A DNA stretch of 57,457 bases from Bacteroidota bacterium (GTDB lineage Bacteria > Bacteroidota > Bacteroidia > Chitinophagales > Chitinophagaceae). Below are positions 37,536 through 45,024 of the stretch, in pieces (the first letter of the stretch is position 1; the number at the start of each line of letters is the position of its first letter). The stretch lies in assembly GCA_026391455.1 (NCBI GenBank), contig JAPLEH010000014.1, positions 1-57,457 of the forward strand, given 5' to 3'. The position numbers were made by a program, and so were the translations under genes. The notes below the pieces were generated by a model, which searched no databases, was not told the origin of the DNA, and saw nothing but the letters and a program-made list of their open reading frames with translations.

Positions 37536-37590
37536 AGTCTATTTTTAGTGATGTTATTGATATAGATACCACGATAGGGTACGGGGCAAA

Positions 37591-38661
37591 TTATTCACCC
37601 GTGAGCGAGCCAATTAATACTTTCAGTTTTACGATATAAGTATTACGGGAAGGGCTCTCCAGTGCATCATCCCTTAAATTTGCATAAGCCGGCTTATTAT
37701 ATTCCAGGAAAGAATTGCCGATCATTTCCAGCACAGCAGGGACTGCCGCAAATCCATTTTTGTCCAACATCTGCAATAAGTCTTTTTTGAACGATGAAAG
37801 ATCGTGTACAGCCTCCTCAGATGCTTCGTGTATAAGATAATCTTCTGCCAGGTATGCTATGGTTTTGGTAAAAGGCAGTTTTATTGAAAGTTCAGGATTG
37901 ATGTTGCAAATAGCAAAATCCTCTACATCTTCCGCATTAAAAACAGGAATTTGCTTTCCTCCAGTATTGTTTTTTAGGCAACGGGTAATGTCAGCAAGCG
38001 CACGCAAGATCGTAACATAACCATTGTCATTGCCGTATTCTCCATCCAAAGCTCTTATCATTGCTTCCGTAAATGCGCTGTACCGGGAACCGGGATAAAT
38101 GTAAGAGAGTTGATCAGCGCGTGAGGAAGCCACCACGAGCTTACCCTTTCCTTTGTCTAAGTATTGATAAAGCTCTTCGTTTGAAGGAGTAAATTTATGT
38201 TCAAGGCTGCTTTTGGTGGCCATCCCGGCAGCATAACAGCAGTCTAGCAGGATCAAAAATTTGTTTGGCTTAATGGCATTAATTTTTTTTGAAAAATCTT
38301 CTTTCGGTATACTGGTGGTATCCCATTCTTCCCACTCGAAATCAAAACACTGTAAAATATATTGGGTATTATAATTACCACCATGCCCTGAAAAATATAC
38401 TATTACCGTAGCCTGCGGGTTGTTATTTACCTGCGCCGACAGCCAGTCGAGTCCATCCAGTATGTTTTTTGTTGTGGCTTGTGCATTGGTAAGCAATCTT
38501 ACCTGTTCTTCCGGGTAACCGGCCCTCGCGGGATTCGTAAGCAGTTTGTACAGCGCTTCCGCATCGTTGGCGGTAGTGGGCAGAGGAGAGACATTTGGGT
38601 AATTCCCAACACCAATGAGCAGGGCATAACCATTGCTAAATCCCATATTAAGCGTATTCAT
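37591..38661 (-). CDS. Caspase-like (C14) protease with C-terminal adaptor domain
   Basis: 356 residues. The N-terminal C14 caspase fold (~8-255) has YALLIGVGNY, catalytic His93 in YFSGHGG and catalytic Cys142 in LLLDCCYAAG (Cys141/142; the second aligns with DSCHSG of metacaspases). SSRADQLSY and YSAFTEAMIRAL complete the site. Residues ~291-353 form an adaptor domain with MLDKNGFAAVPAVLEMIGN, YANLR and VKLKVLIGSL, homologous to the N-terminus of the NB-ARC protein. Cytoplasmic, with no signal peptide. Third gene of the operon. It is probably the effector, cutting cell proteins once recruited. Substrate and cleavage specificity unknown. Confidence 0.92.
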   Translation of the reverse strand: MNTLNMGFSNGYALLIGVGNYPNVSPLPTTANDAEALYKLLTNPARAGYPEEQVRLLTNAQATTKNILDGLDWLSAQVNNNPQATVIVYFSGHGGNYNTQYILQCFDFEWEEWDTTSIPKEDFSKKINAIKPNKFLILLDCCYAAGMATKSSLEHKFTPSNEELYQYLDKGKGKLVVASSRADQLSYIYPGSRYSAFTEAMIRALDGEYGNDNGYVTILRALADITRCLKNNTGGKQIPVFNAEDVEDFAICNINPELSIKLPFTKTIAYLAEDYLIHEASEEAVHDLSSFKKDLLQMLDKNGFAAVPAVLEMIGNSFLEYNKPAYANLRDDALESPSRNTYIVKLKVLIGSLTGE

Positions 38662-38700
38662 AAATAATATTTTGTATTGGCGACTTTAAACCCGGACCAT

Positions 38701-39216
38701 TTACATGGCTTGGAATTGCAGCGTTATCATTTTTAGAAAGGCCATTACTATAACGGTAATAACCATGGCCAGTATGATACAAGTTTTTACTATGCCGGAT
38801 ATTTTCAGGCGCTTTATTTTACCGGTCGCATCTATCATTTTTTCCTCCAGTAAAGCTAAACCTGTTTTGTATTTTTCATTGATGGCTTCCTGGTTGACTA
38901 TTTCGTCCTTATATATCCTGGCCTCTTCCTCCTGCTGCTTTATTTTGTTGTACAAATTATTCACCACTTCGTCATATGTGATGGATCTTCCCGGTGGAGT
39001 TATTGAATCGTCTAACAGGCGGCTTAGTTTTTTTATCTGCCTGCATAAGTCATCACATACGGCACTTTGTCTTGACAATTCAATGTACAGCCGGTTCAAC
39101 ATGGCCTCCGGGCTGTTATCGCCTGTATCCACAGCGTTTGCGATCAGTAGTTCGCCGCATGAGCATGCCCAGGTATGTTGATCATATTTTTTTAAACAGG
39201 ATGTGCAGATGAACAT
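38701..39216 (-). CDS. Zinc-ribbon, coiled-coil, tail-anchored membrane protein
   Basis: 171 residues. A minimal N-terminal zinc ribbon with Cys4, Cys7, Cys18 and Cys20 (FICTSC ... WACSCGE). A coiled-coil-prone helical region follows (~40-135, LSRQSAVCDDLCRQIKKLSR, YNKIKQQEEEARIYKDEIV). One C-terminal membrane helix (~141-163, IVKTCIILAMVITVIVMAFL) makes it tail-anchored with the ribbon in the cytoplasm. Second gene of the operon, 24 bp after the dynamin-like GTPase and 39 bp before the caspase. It may anchor the GTPase or the caspase complex to the membrane. Its small size and position also fit the partner protein that some dynamin-like GTPases have. Confidence 0.75.
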   Translation of the reverse strand: MFICTSCLKKYDQHTWACSCGELLIANAVDTGDNSPEAMLNRLYIELSRQSAVCDDLCRQIKKLSRLLDDSITPPGRSITYDEVVNNLYNKIKQQEEEARIYKDEIVNQEAINEKYKTGLALLEEKMIDATGKIKRLKISGIVKTCIILAMVITVIVMAFLKMITLQFQAM

Positions 39217-39240
39217 AGCGTTATTTGGCGGGTAAGCATT

Positions 39241-41517
39241 TTATTTTTCGGCACGAAACAGTTGTTTTAGTTGGTCTCCGATCGCTTGCAACCTTTCTTT
39301 TTCACGCAACGAACGTTTGCTGATTGAATCCAGCTGCTTCCTCAATATATCCTTTTCGTCTTTGCTTAGTTTTTTGTCATTCTTCATTTGCTCAAGGGTA
39401 TTGCGATAGCTTTGGAGATAATCATCGACCTCTTTGAAATAATCTGTTACTTCTTTATCAATATGATTTGTTACAAAAACATCCGTGAATTCTTCTGCGG
39501 TTTTAATATTCGCCTGTATAGAACCGGAAAATGCATTTTTGAGATCGGATAGGTGTACATCATAATTAATGGATTCCCGCTGGACAGCATCAAAACCGTC
39601 CAACTCCTTCTTTTCTGTTATGAAGTCGGTTTTGAAATATTTGTTGAGCCAGCCTTTTACTTTGCTAAATTGAGTGGGAACGTACCTGTACCTGGCTACT
39701 TGTTCTGTCCACTGGTATATCTTTTTATTGACAGACAAAGCATCCAGCTCTTTTCCCTGGAATAGTAATTTCCTACCGCCTGGTTTTTCAAATGATATTT
39801 TAACATCGAATGCCTTTTCCATGCGCAGTTTCACCTGTTCGAGGATAGGTTCTATGTCTTTTTCAAGACTTTCTATTATAGAAGATTGTCCCTCCACCAA
39901 TATTTTCGTGACAGCATCCTCATAACCTTTCATCCTGTTCTTTAATACACTTGCTGTTTCTTCCTTCAATTTTGTAATAAAGCGTTCCGCTTCTGTTTCA
40001 GAGGAAAAGCTGAGCGTTTTTTCACCGTTGAAGTTTTTGGCCACCTGTTCCGGGAGGGACATATCTATTGCCCTTCTTGAAAGGGAGAGATTGCTTATAA
40101 TCGTTCCCTTGATTTTTTCTATAATAGTAAGCTCTGCTCTCTTTTTGAGTATACTTGCCAGGTCGGCTGAAAGTGCCCGTATCTCCGCGTTTATTTCATC
40201 CATTTCCTTATCCACGCCACTTTTCCGCAGTGCCGCGTCATTATACAGTTTGTTGATGATGGCAAAACACTGGTTCAGCGCGGAGTGGATGGTCATCGGT
40301 GCGGCATCGGCGAGCAGCCTCGCGATCGCTTTTTCCAGGAAGGGCGTGAAGTTTGAAGCATTCCATACCATGGCTATGTTTTCCTTTAACTCCTGTTCTG
40401 AAATATTTTCTGCTTTTTTCTCCCAATTCAGGGGTTCGACTATTTGTAAAAGGCCGGCGATAGACTCCTTGTTCAAACTGTTCTTTTCTATCCCGAATAA
40501 GCAACTGCTTGCCGCAAATGCCCTGTTTGCGGAAATCTCGAAGAGCCGGTCTTCATAGTTATTTTCAAACCCGAACAGGTTCTTTACATAACGTTTCACG
40601 TCTGAAACTGTCATGTCGTTCCTCTTACCCCTATGATCGATTTTATTCACAAGAACAAAGAGGTTTTCTTTTCCTCTCAATGCGATGATCTTCTCCACTT
40701 CTTTCCTTACGTCTTCCTCCGCCTGATCATTAAGATGTGTATAATCCAGGACAACCATTACCACGGAACACCTCCATAACTGCTTTTGAACGATGGGCCC
40801 CAGGTGGTCCTGCCCCGCCTCGTTTGGCCCGGGTGTATCTATGATCACCAGCTTACCTGTTTTCCATTGATTGGTGATCCCTTCCCGGTACGAAGCCTCT
40901 ATTCGCGGAAGCGCATCCAGGTCATTCATGCTCTGTATGGATATGCCAAGATATACGCCAATCCGTATTATCTCGTTCAGCAGCAGCAATGCGTCAACGA
41001 TATCCGCGGCTCCCGTAACTTCGCCGGCGATAAGCGATTCGGAATTTCCTGCTGTAATGAACTCCATGGTTTTATCCAAGTGAGGGGCCGGGTCAAGCAC
41101 CTTAAGCCTTTCACCCGGGTCATTTTTGATCCTGGCTTTGATGGCCCCGGCAATTTCCCTGTAAGCCGCGATCAACTGGTCGGACAATATAAGCCGGGCA
41201 GGCACATCATTGGCTGTTAATACTACTTCGGTAGGCAGCGTTGTCATTGCGGCATTCCGGGTAGGCAGGAGTTCCTGCCCGGCAATTGCATTGACGATAG
41301 TGGATTTCCCCGATTTCATCGGCGCAACTATGGCCGTAGTCAATTCCAGCTTTTCCAGTTTGCCACTCTCATTATCCAGTGCGCTCTTCAGCAGATTGTA
41401 TTCTTTTTGCTGTTCCTCGGAAAGTGTTGCTGATATCTCGGATACCAGGTTGCTTAATGTTTTTATGCCATCAATTGTCCCGTTCTGAACAACGGCCAGG
41501 TCTTTAGCTAGGCTCAT
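39241..41517 (-). CDS. Dynamin-like GTPase (CrfC/YjdA type)
   Basis: 758 residues. GTPase domain (~60-420): P-loop APMKSGKST (65-73), a TTLPTEV switch I region with the key threonine near 92-96, G3 DTPG (227-230) and G4 NKID (291-294). The rest is long helical and coiled-coil (430-758), as in bacterial dynamins such as E. coli CrfC and in dynamin-like proteins that guard membranes. No transmembrane helix is obvious. First gene of the minus-strand operon, so it is expressed with the caspase and NB-ARC proteins. A role in membrane remodelling or repair during the response is inferred. Confidence 0.85.
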   Translation of the reverse strand: MSLAKDLAVVQNGTIDGIKTLSNLVSEISATLSEEQQKEYNLLKSALDNESGKLEKLELTTAIVAPMKSGKSTIVNAIAGQELLPTRNAAMTTLPTEVVLTANDVPARLILSDQLIAAYREIAGAIKARIKNDPGERLKVLDPAPHLDKTMEFITAGNSESLIAGEVTGAADIVDALLLLNEIIRIGVYLGISIQSMNDLDALPRIEASYREGITNQWKTGKLVIIDTPGPNEAGQDHLGPIVQKQLWRCSVVMVVLDYTHLNDQAEEDVRKEVEKIIALRGKENLFVLVNKIDHRGKRNDMTVSDVKRYVKNLFGFENNYEDRLFEISANRAFAASSCLFGIEKNSLNKESIAGLLQIVEPLNWEKKAENISEQELKENIAMVWNASNFTPFLEKAIARLLADAAPMTIHSALNQCFAIINKLYNDAALRKSGVDKEMDEINAEIRALSADLASILKKRAELTIIEKIKGTIISNLSLSRRAIDMSLPEQVAKNFNGEKTLSFSSETEAERFITKLKEETASVLKNRMKGYEDAVTKILVEGQSSIIESLEKDIEPILEQVKLRMEKAFDVKISFEKPGGRKLLFQGKELDALSVNKKIYQWTEQVARYRYVPTQFSKVKGWLNKYFKTDFITEKKELDGFDAVQRESINYDVHLSDLKNAFSGSIQANIKTAEEFTDVFVTNHIDKEVTDYFKEVDDYLQSYRNTLEQMKNDKKLSKDEKDILRKQLDSISKRSLREKERLQAIGDQLKQLFRAEK

Positions 41518-41611
41518 AGTATTTATTTTATTTAACTAATAAGTAAATCGTTTGTCAAAAGTCCTCAGGGCAGGCTGTATCTTAAAGAGGCAAACCAACC
41601 AATTTCGGTGG

Positions 41612-41658
41612 GTGGTTTTCCCCAAAAAAAGGCAACCTGTTATTTTGGGGGAAACCAC
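41612..41658. promoter_or_regulatory. Inverted repeat in the divergent promoter region of the island
   Basis: 16-bp arms GTGGTTTTCCCCAAAA (41612-41627) and TTTTGGGGGAAACCAC (41643-41658), with one mismatch and a 15-nt spacer. It lies between the caspase operon and the 41725 gene group, where a regulator could control both directions. It could also be a hairpin. The surrounding 207 bp hold no gene. Confidence 0.5.
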
Positions 41659-41724
41659 TCTTTTATTTTGCCGGACCAGTTTTTTTCTTTGCCGGGAAAC
41701 TTATTTCATTATTAAATTTTTTTT

Positions 41725-42168
41725 ATGCCAGTAACAAGACCACCCAAAGCCCTGCCATCCATTTTTATCCCTAAAACCAAAGTAAATGCCCTCGTCAAAG
41801 AATTTGACCAAAAAAAACGCCCGTTGCTGGAAACGGCTATTGCCAAGGAAGAAACCAGGGCTATTTGGTACAGCCTAGAACATTTTGAAGAGATCATGCG
41901 GGAACTCTACTACCTTAATGCCGATGGCGTACGGGTTTATTTCGGGGCTTATGGCCCGGAGTCGGGTAAATATGCTGGCCAATTAAGCATAGTTTTTGTC
42001 CCAACCTATTCAGTGGGGCCTAACACGCATAGAGATGTTGTTATGGAAGAAGAAGAAAATTATAAAGAGCGTAGTGAGGTGCCACCTGCTAAAAATCTTA
42101 ATTTCGGTGCTTTGTGCAAACCTGATTGTGATGGGCAGGAACTAGTGTACCCCAATGATAGCTTCTGA
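41725..42168 (+). CDS. Conserved-looking protein of unknown function
   Basis: 147 residues, soluble, no signal peptide. It begins MPVTRPPKALPSIFIPKTKV, then EFDQKKRPLLETAIAKEETR and YSLEHFEEIMRELYYLNADG, followed by a β-rich part (VRVYFGAYGPESGKYAGQLS, IVFVPTY). The acidic tail includes EEEENYKERSEVPPAK and two close cysteines (LCKPDC). I do not recognise the family. First gene of the plus-strand group, 20 bp before the 7TM gene. Confidence 0.75.
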   Translation: MPVTRPPKALPSIFIPKTKVNALVKEFDQKKRPLLETAIAKEETRAIWYSLEHFEEIMRELYYLNADGVRVYFGAYGPESGKYAGQLSIVFVPTYSVGPNTHRDVVMEEEENYKERSEVPPAKNLNFGALCKPDCDGQELVYPNDSF

Positions 42169-42188
42169 ACTTATGATACATTTGATCT

Positions 42189-42845
42189 ATGTGGAATAAC
42201 ATCTACCTGGCCGTGATCCTGATCGCCGTTATATCCAGCCTGAATGCTTTCAGGCTGGATATGGCACGGCCTTATAAGCAATTCTCGGTTTTTATTTTTT
42301 TTGTATTTGCTGTCGAAGCCTGTGCTGTTGCCTGGCCCAGGCTGGTAAGTAACTACCACTGGGATTATTCAAATGAGAATCATTGGATATACAATATTTA
42401 CTTGCTGCCGGCCTACCTGTTTTACCTGTATTTTTATTACAACCTGCTCAGCAACCTGAAGATCAAAAAAGCAATATGTTATGCAGGAGTCGTTTTTTTT
42501 CTCACGGGGTTAGCCAATCTTATCTTCGGCCAGGGGCTGTTTACCCTTAATACGTATACCGTCTTAGCAGGTGGTTTGCTGGTGGTACTGCTATCCATCA
42601 GCTATTTCCTGGAAGTAATTCATTCCCAGGATATTCGTCCTCTTTCTACAAATGCGTTGTTTTGGATCAGTTCTGGTGCCTTCCTGTTCCACCTCACCGC
42701 TTTGCTGGGGCTGTTTTTTATAATCTTTCTGAATCACTGGTATGGGCGTGCCGCACATGCTACCATCATGATCATAAAAATAACCAGTATCCTGATGTAT
42801 CTTTTTTATTCAATCGCATTCCTATGCCAAAAGAAAGCATCATAA
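42189..42845 (+). CDS. Seven-helix membrane protein
   Basis: 218 residues, almost entirely hydrophobic, with about seven predicted helices: IYLAVILIAVISSLNAFRLD, FSVFIFFVFAVEACAVAWPR, WIYNIYLLPAYLFYLYFYY, KKAICYAGVVFFLTGLANLI, YTVLAGGLLVVLLSISYFLE, FWISSGAFLFHLTALLGLFF, ATIMIIKITSILMYLFYSIA. It overlaps the following histidine kinase gene by 22 bp, so the two are translated together. It may act as a signal-sensing subunit for that kinase. No enzymatic motif. Confidence 0.8.
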   Translation: MWNNIYLAVILIAVISSLNAFRLDMARPYKQFSVFIFFVFAVEACAVAWPRLVSNYHWDYSNENHWIYNIYLLPAYLFYLYFYYNLLSNLKIKKAICYAGVVFFLTGLANLIFGQGLFTLNTYTVLAGGLLVVLLSISYFLEVIHSQDIRPLSTNALFWISSGAFLFHLTALLGLFFIIFLNHWYGRAAHATIMIIKITSILMYLFYSIAFLCQKKAS

Positions 42846-43624
42846 TACAGCTTATTTTATTCGCCAGCCTTCTGTTTGCTATACTGGCTATTGTGTTAAT
42901 TACATTTATGATGCTCTACCAGAAAAAAAGAATCAGGCATAAGCACCAACTGCAGCAGATGGAAGAAAACTTCAATAGGGAAATATTAAGTGCACAAATT
43001 GAAATACAGGAACAAACCTTAGAACATGTTGCCTCCGAACTGCATGATAACTTTAACTCCTCGTTATCTGTAGTCAATCTTAACCTTGCCGGTGTGCTGC
43101 CGCATCTTTCAGGGGATACACGCGGACCCGTTGTTGAGGCAAAAACTGTTATAAAACAGCTTATGTCCGAAATGAGATCGTTGTCCGCATCTCTCAACCG
43201 GGATCATTTACTTAAGATCGGCCTGGTCCGAGCCATGGAAAAGCATATAGAACTGATAAAACATTCAGGATTGCTGGAAGTCAGGTTTTCTAAAGAAGGG
43301 TTGCCCTGTAATATTCCACCTCGGAATGAGATCATACTTTTTCGCATGTGCCAGGAAATTATTAACAACGTTATAAAACACTCCGGGGCCAGTCAGGTCA
43401 TTATTTCTCTTGTTTGTACGCCAGATTCATTCAGCATTGAAATTAGCGACGATGGCGTGGGGTTTAACACCGATCAGGAGCATTTACTGACAGAAGATAA
43501 GGAAAGCACCGGGCTACGTAACTTGCGTAAGCGGGCAAAACTACTTAATGCAGATTTCGCTATCAACAGTGCACCCGGCAAGGGCACCTCGGTTATTATA
43601 CATTGTCAGCAAGAAAACACATAA
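42824..43624 (+). CDS. Membrane histidine kinase (HisKA_3/NarL-type)
   Basis: 266 residues from ATG 42824 (MPKESIIIQLILFASLLFAI). The frame extends upstream to 42662 but that part is a shadow of the 7TM gene. One N-terminal helix (~5-30), a coiled coil, a dimerisation/phospho-acceptor region with His74 in SELHDNFNSSLSVVNL (HisKA_3 type), and a HATPase domain with NNVIKHSGASQV (N-box), ISDDGVGF (G1) and GLRNLRKRA. Phosphate goes to the NarL-type regulator 1 bp downstream. With almost no periplasmic domain, sensing probably depends on the overlapping 7TM protein. Confidence 0.9.
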   Translation: MPKESIIIQLILFASLLFAILAIVLITFMMLYQKKRIRHKHQLQQMEENFNREILSAQIEIQEQTLEHVASELHDNFNSSLSVVNLNLAGVLPHLSGDTRGPVVEAKTVIKQLMSEMRSLSASLNRDHLLKIGLVRAMEKHIELIKHSGLLEVRFSKEGLPCNIPPRNEIILFRMCQEIINNVIKHSGASQVIISLVCTPDSFSIEISDDGVGFNTDQEHLLTEDKESTGLRNLRKRAKLLNADFAINSAPGKGTSVIIHCQQENT

Positions 43625-43625
43625 T

Positions 43626-44318
43626 ATGACTACTTTTCAAACAAAAGTTAAAATAGCTATTGCAGATGATCATACCATGTTCCGGAGAGGGATTATTAAG
43701 TTGCTGGATACGGAGCGATACGAATTTCTTTTTGATGTAAGTAATGGCGAGCAATTGATCAAAAAGTTTGATGTACCGGGAAATATTACACCCGATATTG
43801 TGATAATGGACTTAAAAATGCCAGTAATGAACGGGTATATGGCGGCAAGCTGGCTAAGGGAGCGTTACCCGGATATTAAGATACTAGTGGTATCAATGAT
43901 CGAGAAAGAAGAGACTATCTTCCGTATGATGAAGCTCGGTATCAAAGGCTATTTATCAAAAGAAATGGAGCCGGACGATCTGCATGAGGCGATACAAACC
44001 ATCATGAAGGGAAACTTTTACTATACGGATATAATTACCAATAAATTATTGCATTCCATCAACAACCTGAACAATATTGAAGTAAATGGTCATGATAAGC
44101 ATGATGTGAACATATACTGGGAACAGCTGAATAAGGGACAGAAAGAATTTGTACGGCATGCATGTACCGATTTAACCTATGATGAAATAGCGCAAAAGAT
44201 GTTCGTAAGTCCAAAAACTATAGATGGTTACCGCGATGCCGTTTTCGGCAGGTTTAATGTTAAAAACCGCGTTGGTCTGGTATTGTTTGCTATCAAAAAT
44301 GGCCTGGTTTCGGTTTAA
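43626..44318 (+). CDS. NarL/FixJ-family response regulator
   Basis: 230 residues from ATG 43626, 1 bp after the kinase stop. Receiver domain (~8-125): AIADDHTMFRRG acidic pair, phospho-acceptor Asp62 in VIMDLKMPVMNG, switch lysine in KGYLSKEMEPDDL. C-terminal LuxR-type helix-turn-helix (~165-228): DLTYDEIAQKMFVSPKTIDG and VGLVLFAIKNG. It binds DNA when phosphorylated. The inverted repeat at 41612-41658, between the two operons, is a possible site. Last gene of the plus-strand group. Confidence 0.92.
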   Translation: MTTFQTKVKIAIADDHTMFRRGIIKLLDTERYEFLFDVSNGEQLIKKFDVPGNITPDIVIMDLKMPVMNGYMAASWLRERYPDIKILVVSMIEKEETIFRMMKLGIKGYLSKEMEPDDLHEAIQTIMKGNFYYTDIITNKLLHSINNLNNIEVNGHDKHDVNIYWEQLNKGQKEFVRHACTDLTYDEIAQKMFVSPKTIDGYRDAVFGRFNVKNRVGLVLFAIKNGLVSV

Positions 44319-44454
44319 CTTAAATAGAAGAAATAGTTTTGCTTTTTATTCAATCACTTTTTATATTATTATATACAAAATTTAGATGACTTAAGATTGG
44401 GACTTAATCGAGTAAATTTTAATTAAATCATTAATTAGCTGGTTCGATATATGC
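44319..44454. other. AT-rich intergenic DNA at the right end of the island
   Basis: About 135 bp with no ORF. TTTTTATTCAATCACTTTTT and AATTAAATCATTAATTAG are typical of its composition. It leads into GGTTCGAT (44441-44448), which is shared with the tRNA T-arm, and then the 14-bp repeat. Confidence 0.5.
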
Positions 44455-44468
44455 CCGATCTAGGGCAC
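44455..44468. other. attR-like site, displaced tRNA-Leu 3' end
   Basis: CCGATCTAGGGCAC, identical to 34434-34447 in the tRNA. Preceded by GGTTCGATATATG, where the T-loop sequence is interrupted, and followed by a good terminator. No full tRNA is present here. Confidence 0.7.
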
Positions 44469-44470
44469 CA

Positions 44471-44509
44471 AACGGACAAATCGTATAGCACGGTTTGTCC
44501 GTTTTTTTT
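44471..44509 (+). terminator. Terminator next to the attR-like site
   Basis: AACGGACAAA (44471-44480) pairs with TTTGTCCGT (44494-44502), followed by eight T. It has no obvious gene in front except the tRNA remnant, which fits an original tRNA-Leu terminator pushed away by island insertion. Confidence 0.85.
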
Positions 44510-44615
44510 GCCCCCTTGCCCGATATGATTATGCGCAGAACTCTTCTTTACAACATACGGCAGTTGGGAACCCGTTTGAGAAAAGTATAAAGCAACTGTC
44601 TGAATTTTACCTTTC

Positions 44616-44975
44616 TTATGCAGCAGCCTCTTGCCAGTATTTTATAAAATCATTCTTCTTTCTTTTTGCGATATCAATGCATTCGCCATTCCGCAAAATT
44701 ACTTTTGCCCCACACTTCAGTAAACAATGATCGATGAACTGCAGGTTGATCAGATGCCCTCTGTGTATGCGAATGAACTGCCGGCCAGTCAGGGCGGCTT
44801 CGAACCAGCGCAGTACTTTGGCCACCACCAGGCTTTTACCATTTTCAAAATACAGTTTACTGTAATTGCTGATCGCTTTAATGCGAACGATGGTAGTAAT
44901 CTCAATCGTTTCAAGCCCTTTGCAACTGGGAAGCAATAAATAATGGATGTTGCCGCGTGTAATAATTGTTTGCAT
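44616..44975 (-). CDS. Stand-alone LytTR DNA-binding protein
   Basis: 119 residues, consisting of one LytTR domain and no receiver: IVRIKAISNYSKLYFENGKS, FIRIHRGHLINLQFIDHC, VILRNGECIDIAKRKKNDF. It can bind DNA but has no phosphorylation site, so it should respond to abundance or a partner. It lies 49 bp downstream of the S74 fibre gene on the same strand, at the end of the fibre cluster, and may regulate it. It lies outside the island. Confidence 0.88.
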   Translation of the reverse strand: MQTIITRGNIHYLLLPSCKGLETIEITTIVRIKAISNYSKLYFENGKSLVVAKVLRWFEAALTGRQFIRIHRGHLINLQFIDHCLLKCGAKVILRNGECIDIAKRKKNDFIKYWQEAAA

Positions 44976-45024
44976 ATTTTAATTTTCAGTCGGTAGGCAA
45001 TCAAGAAGATGACGTACTTATGGT

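Larger units (their letters stand above)
34434..44468. mobile_element. tRNA-Leu-integrated genomic island (~10.0 kb) without visible integrase
   Basis: Bounded by a tRNA gene with an intact 3' end on the left and a displaced copy of that 3' end, with its own terminator, on the right. All genes inside are accessory: the caspase/NB-ARC operon on the minus strand and a two-component group on the plus strand. Codon and base composition look more AT-rich than the hscB and purB regions (one NB-ARC line at 36001-36060 is 37% GC; an hscB line at 33781-33840 is 62%). No integrase, relaxase or transposase is encoded between the repeats. Confidence 0.65.

Noticed and set aside
44616-44975. LytTR gene as part of the island
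   Set aside because: It lies beyond the right repeat and terminator, and it is co-oriented with the fibre cluster.
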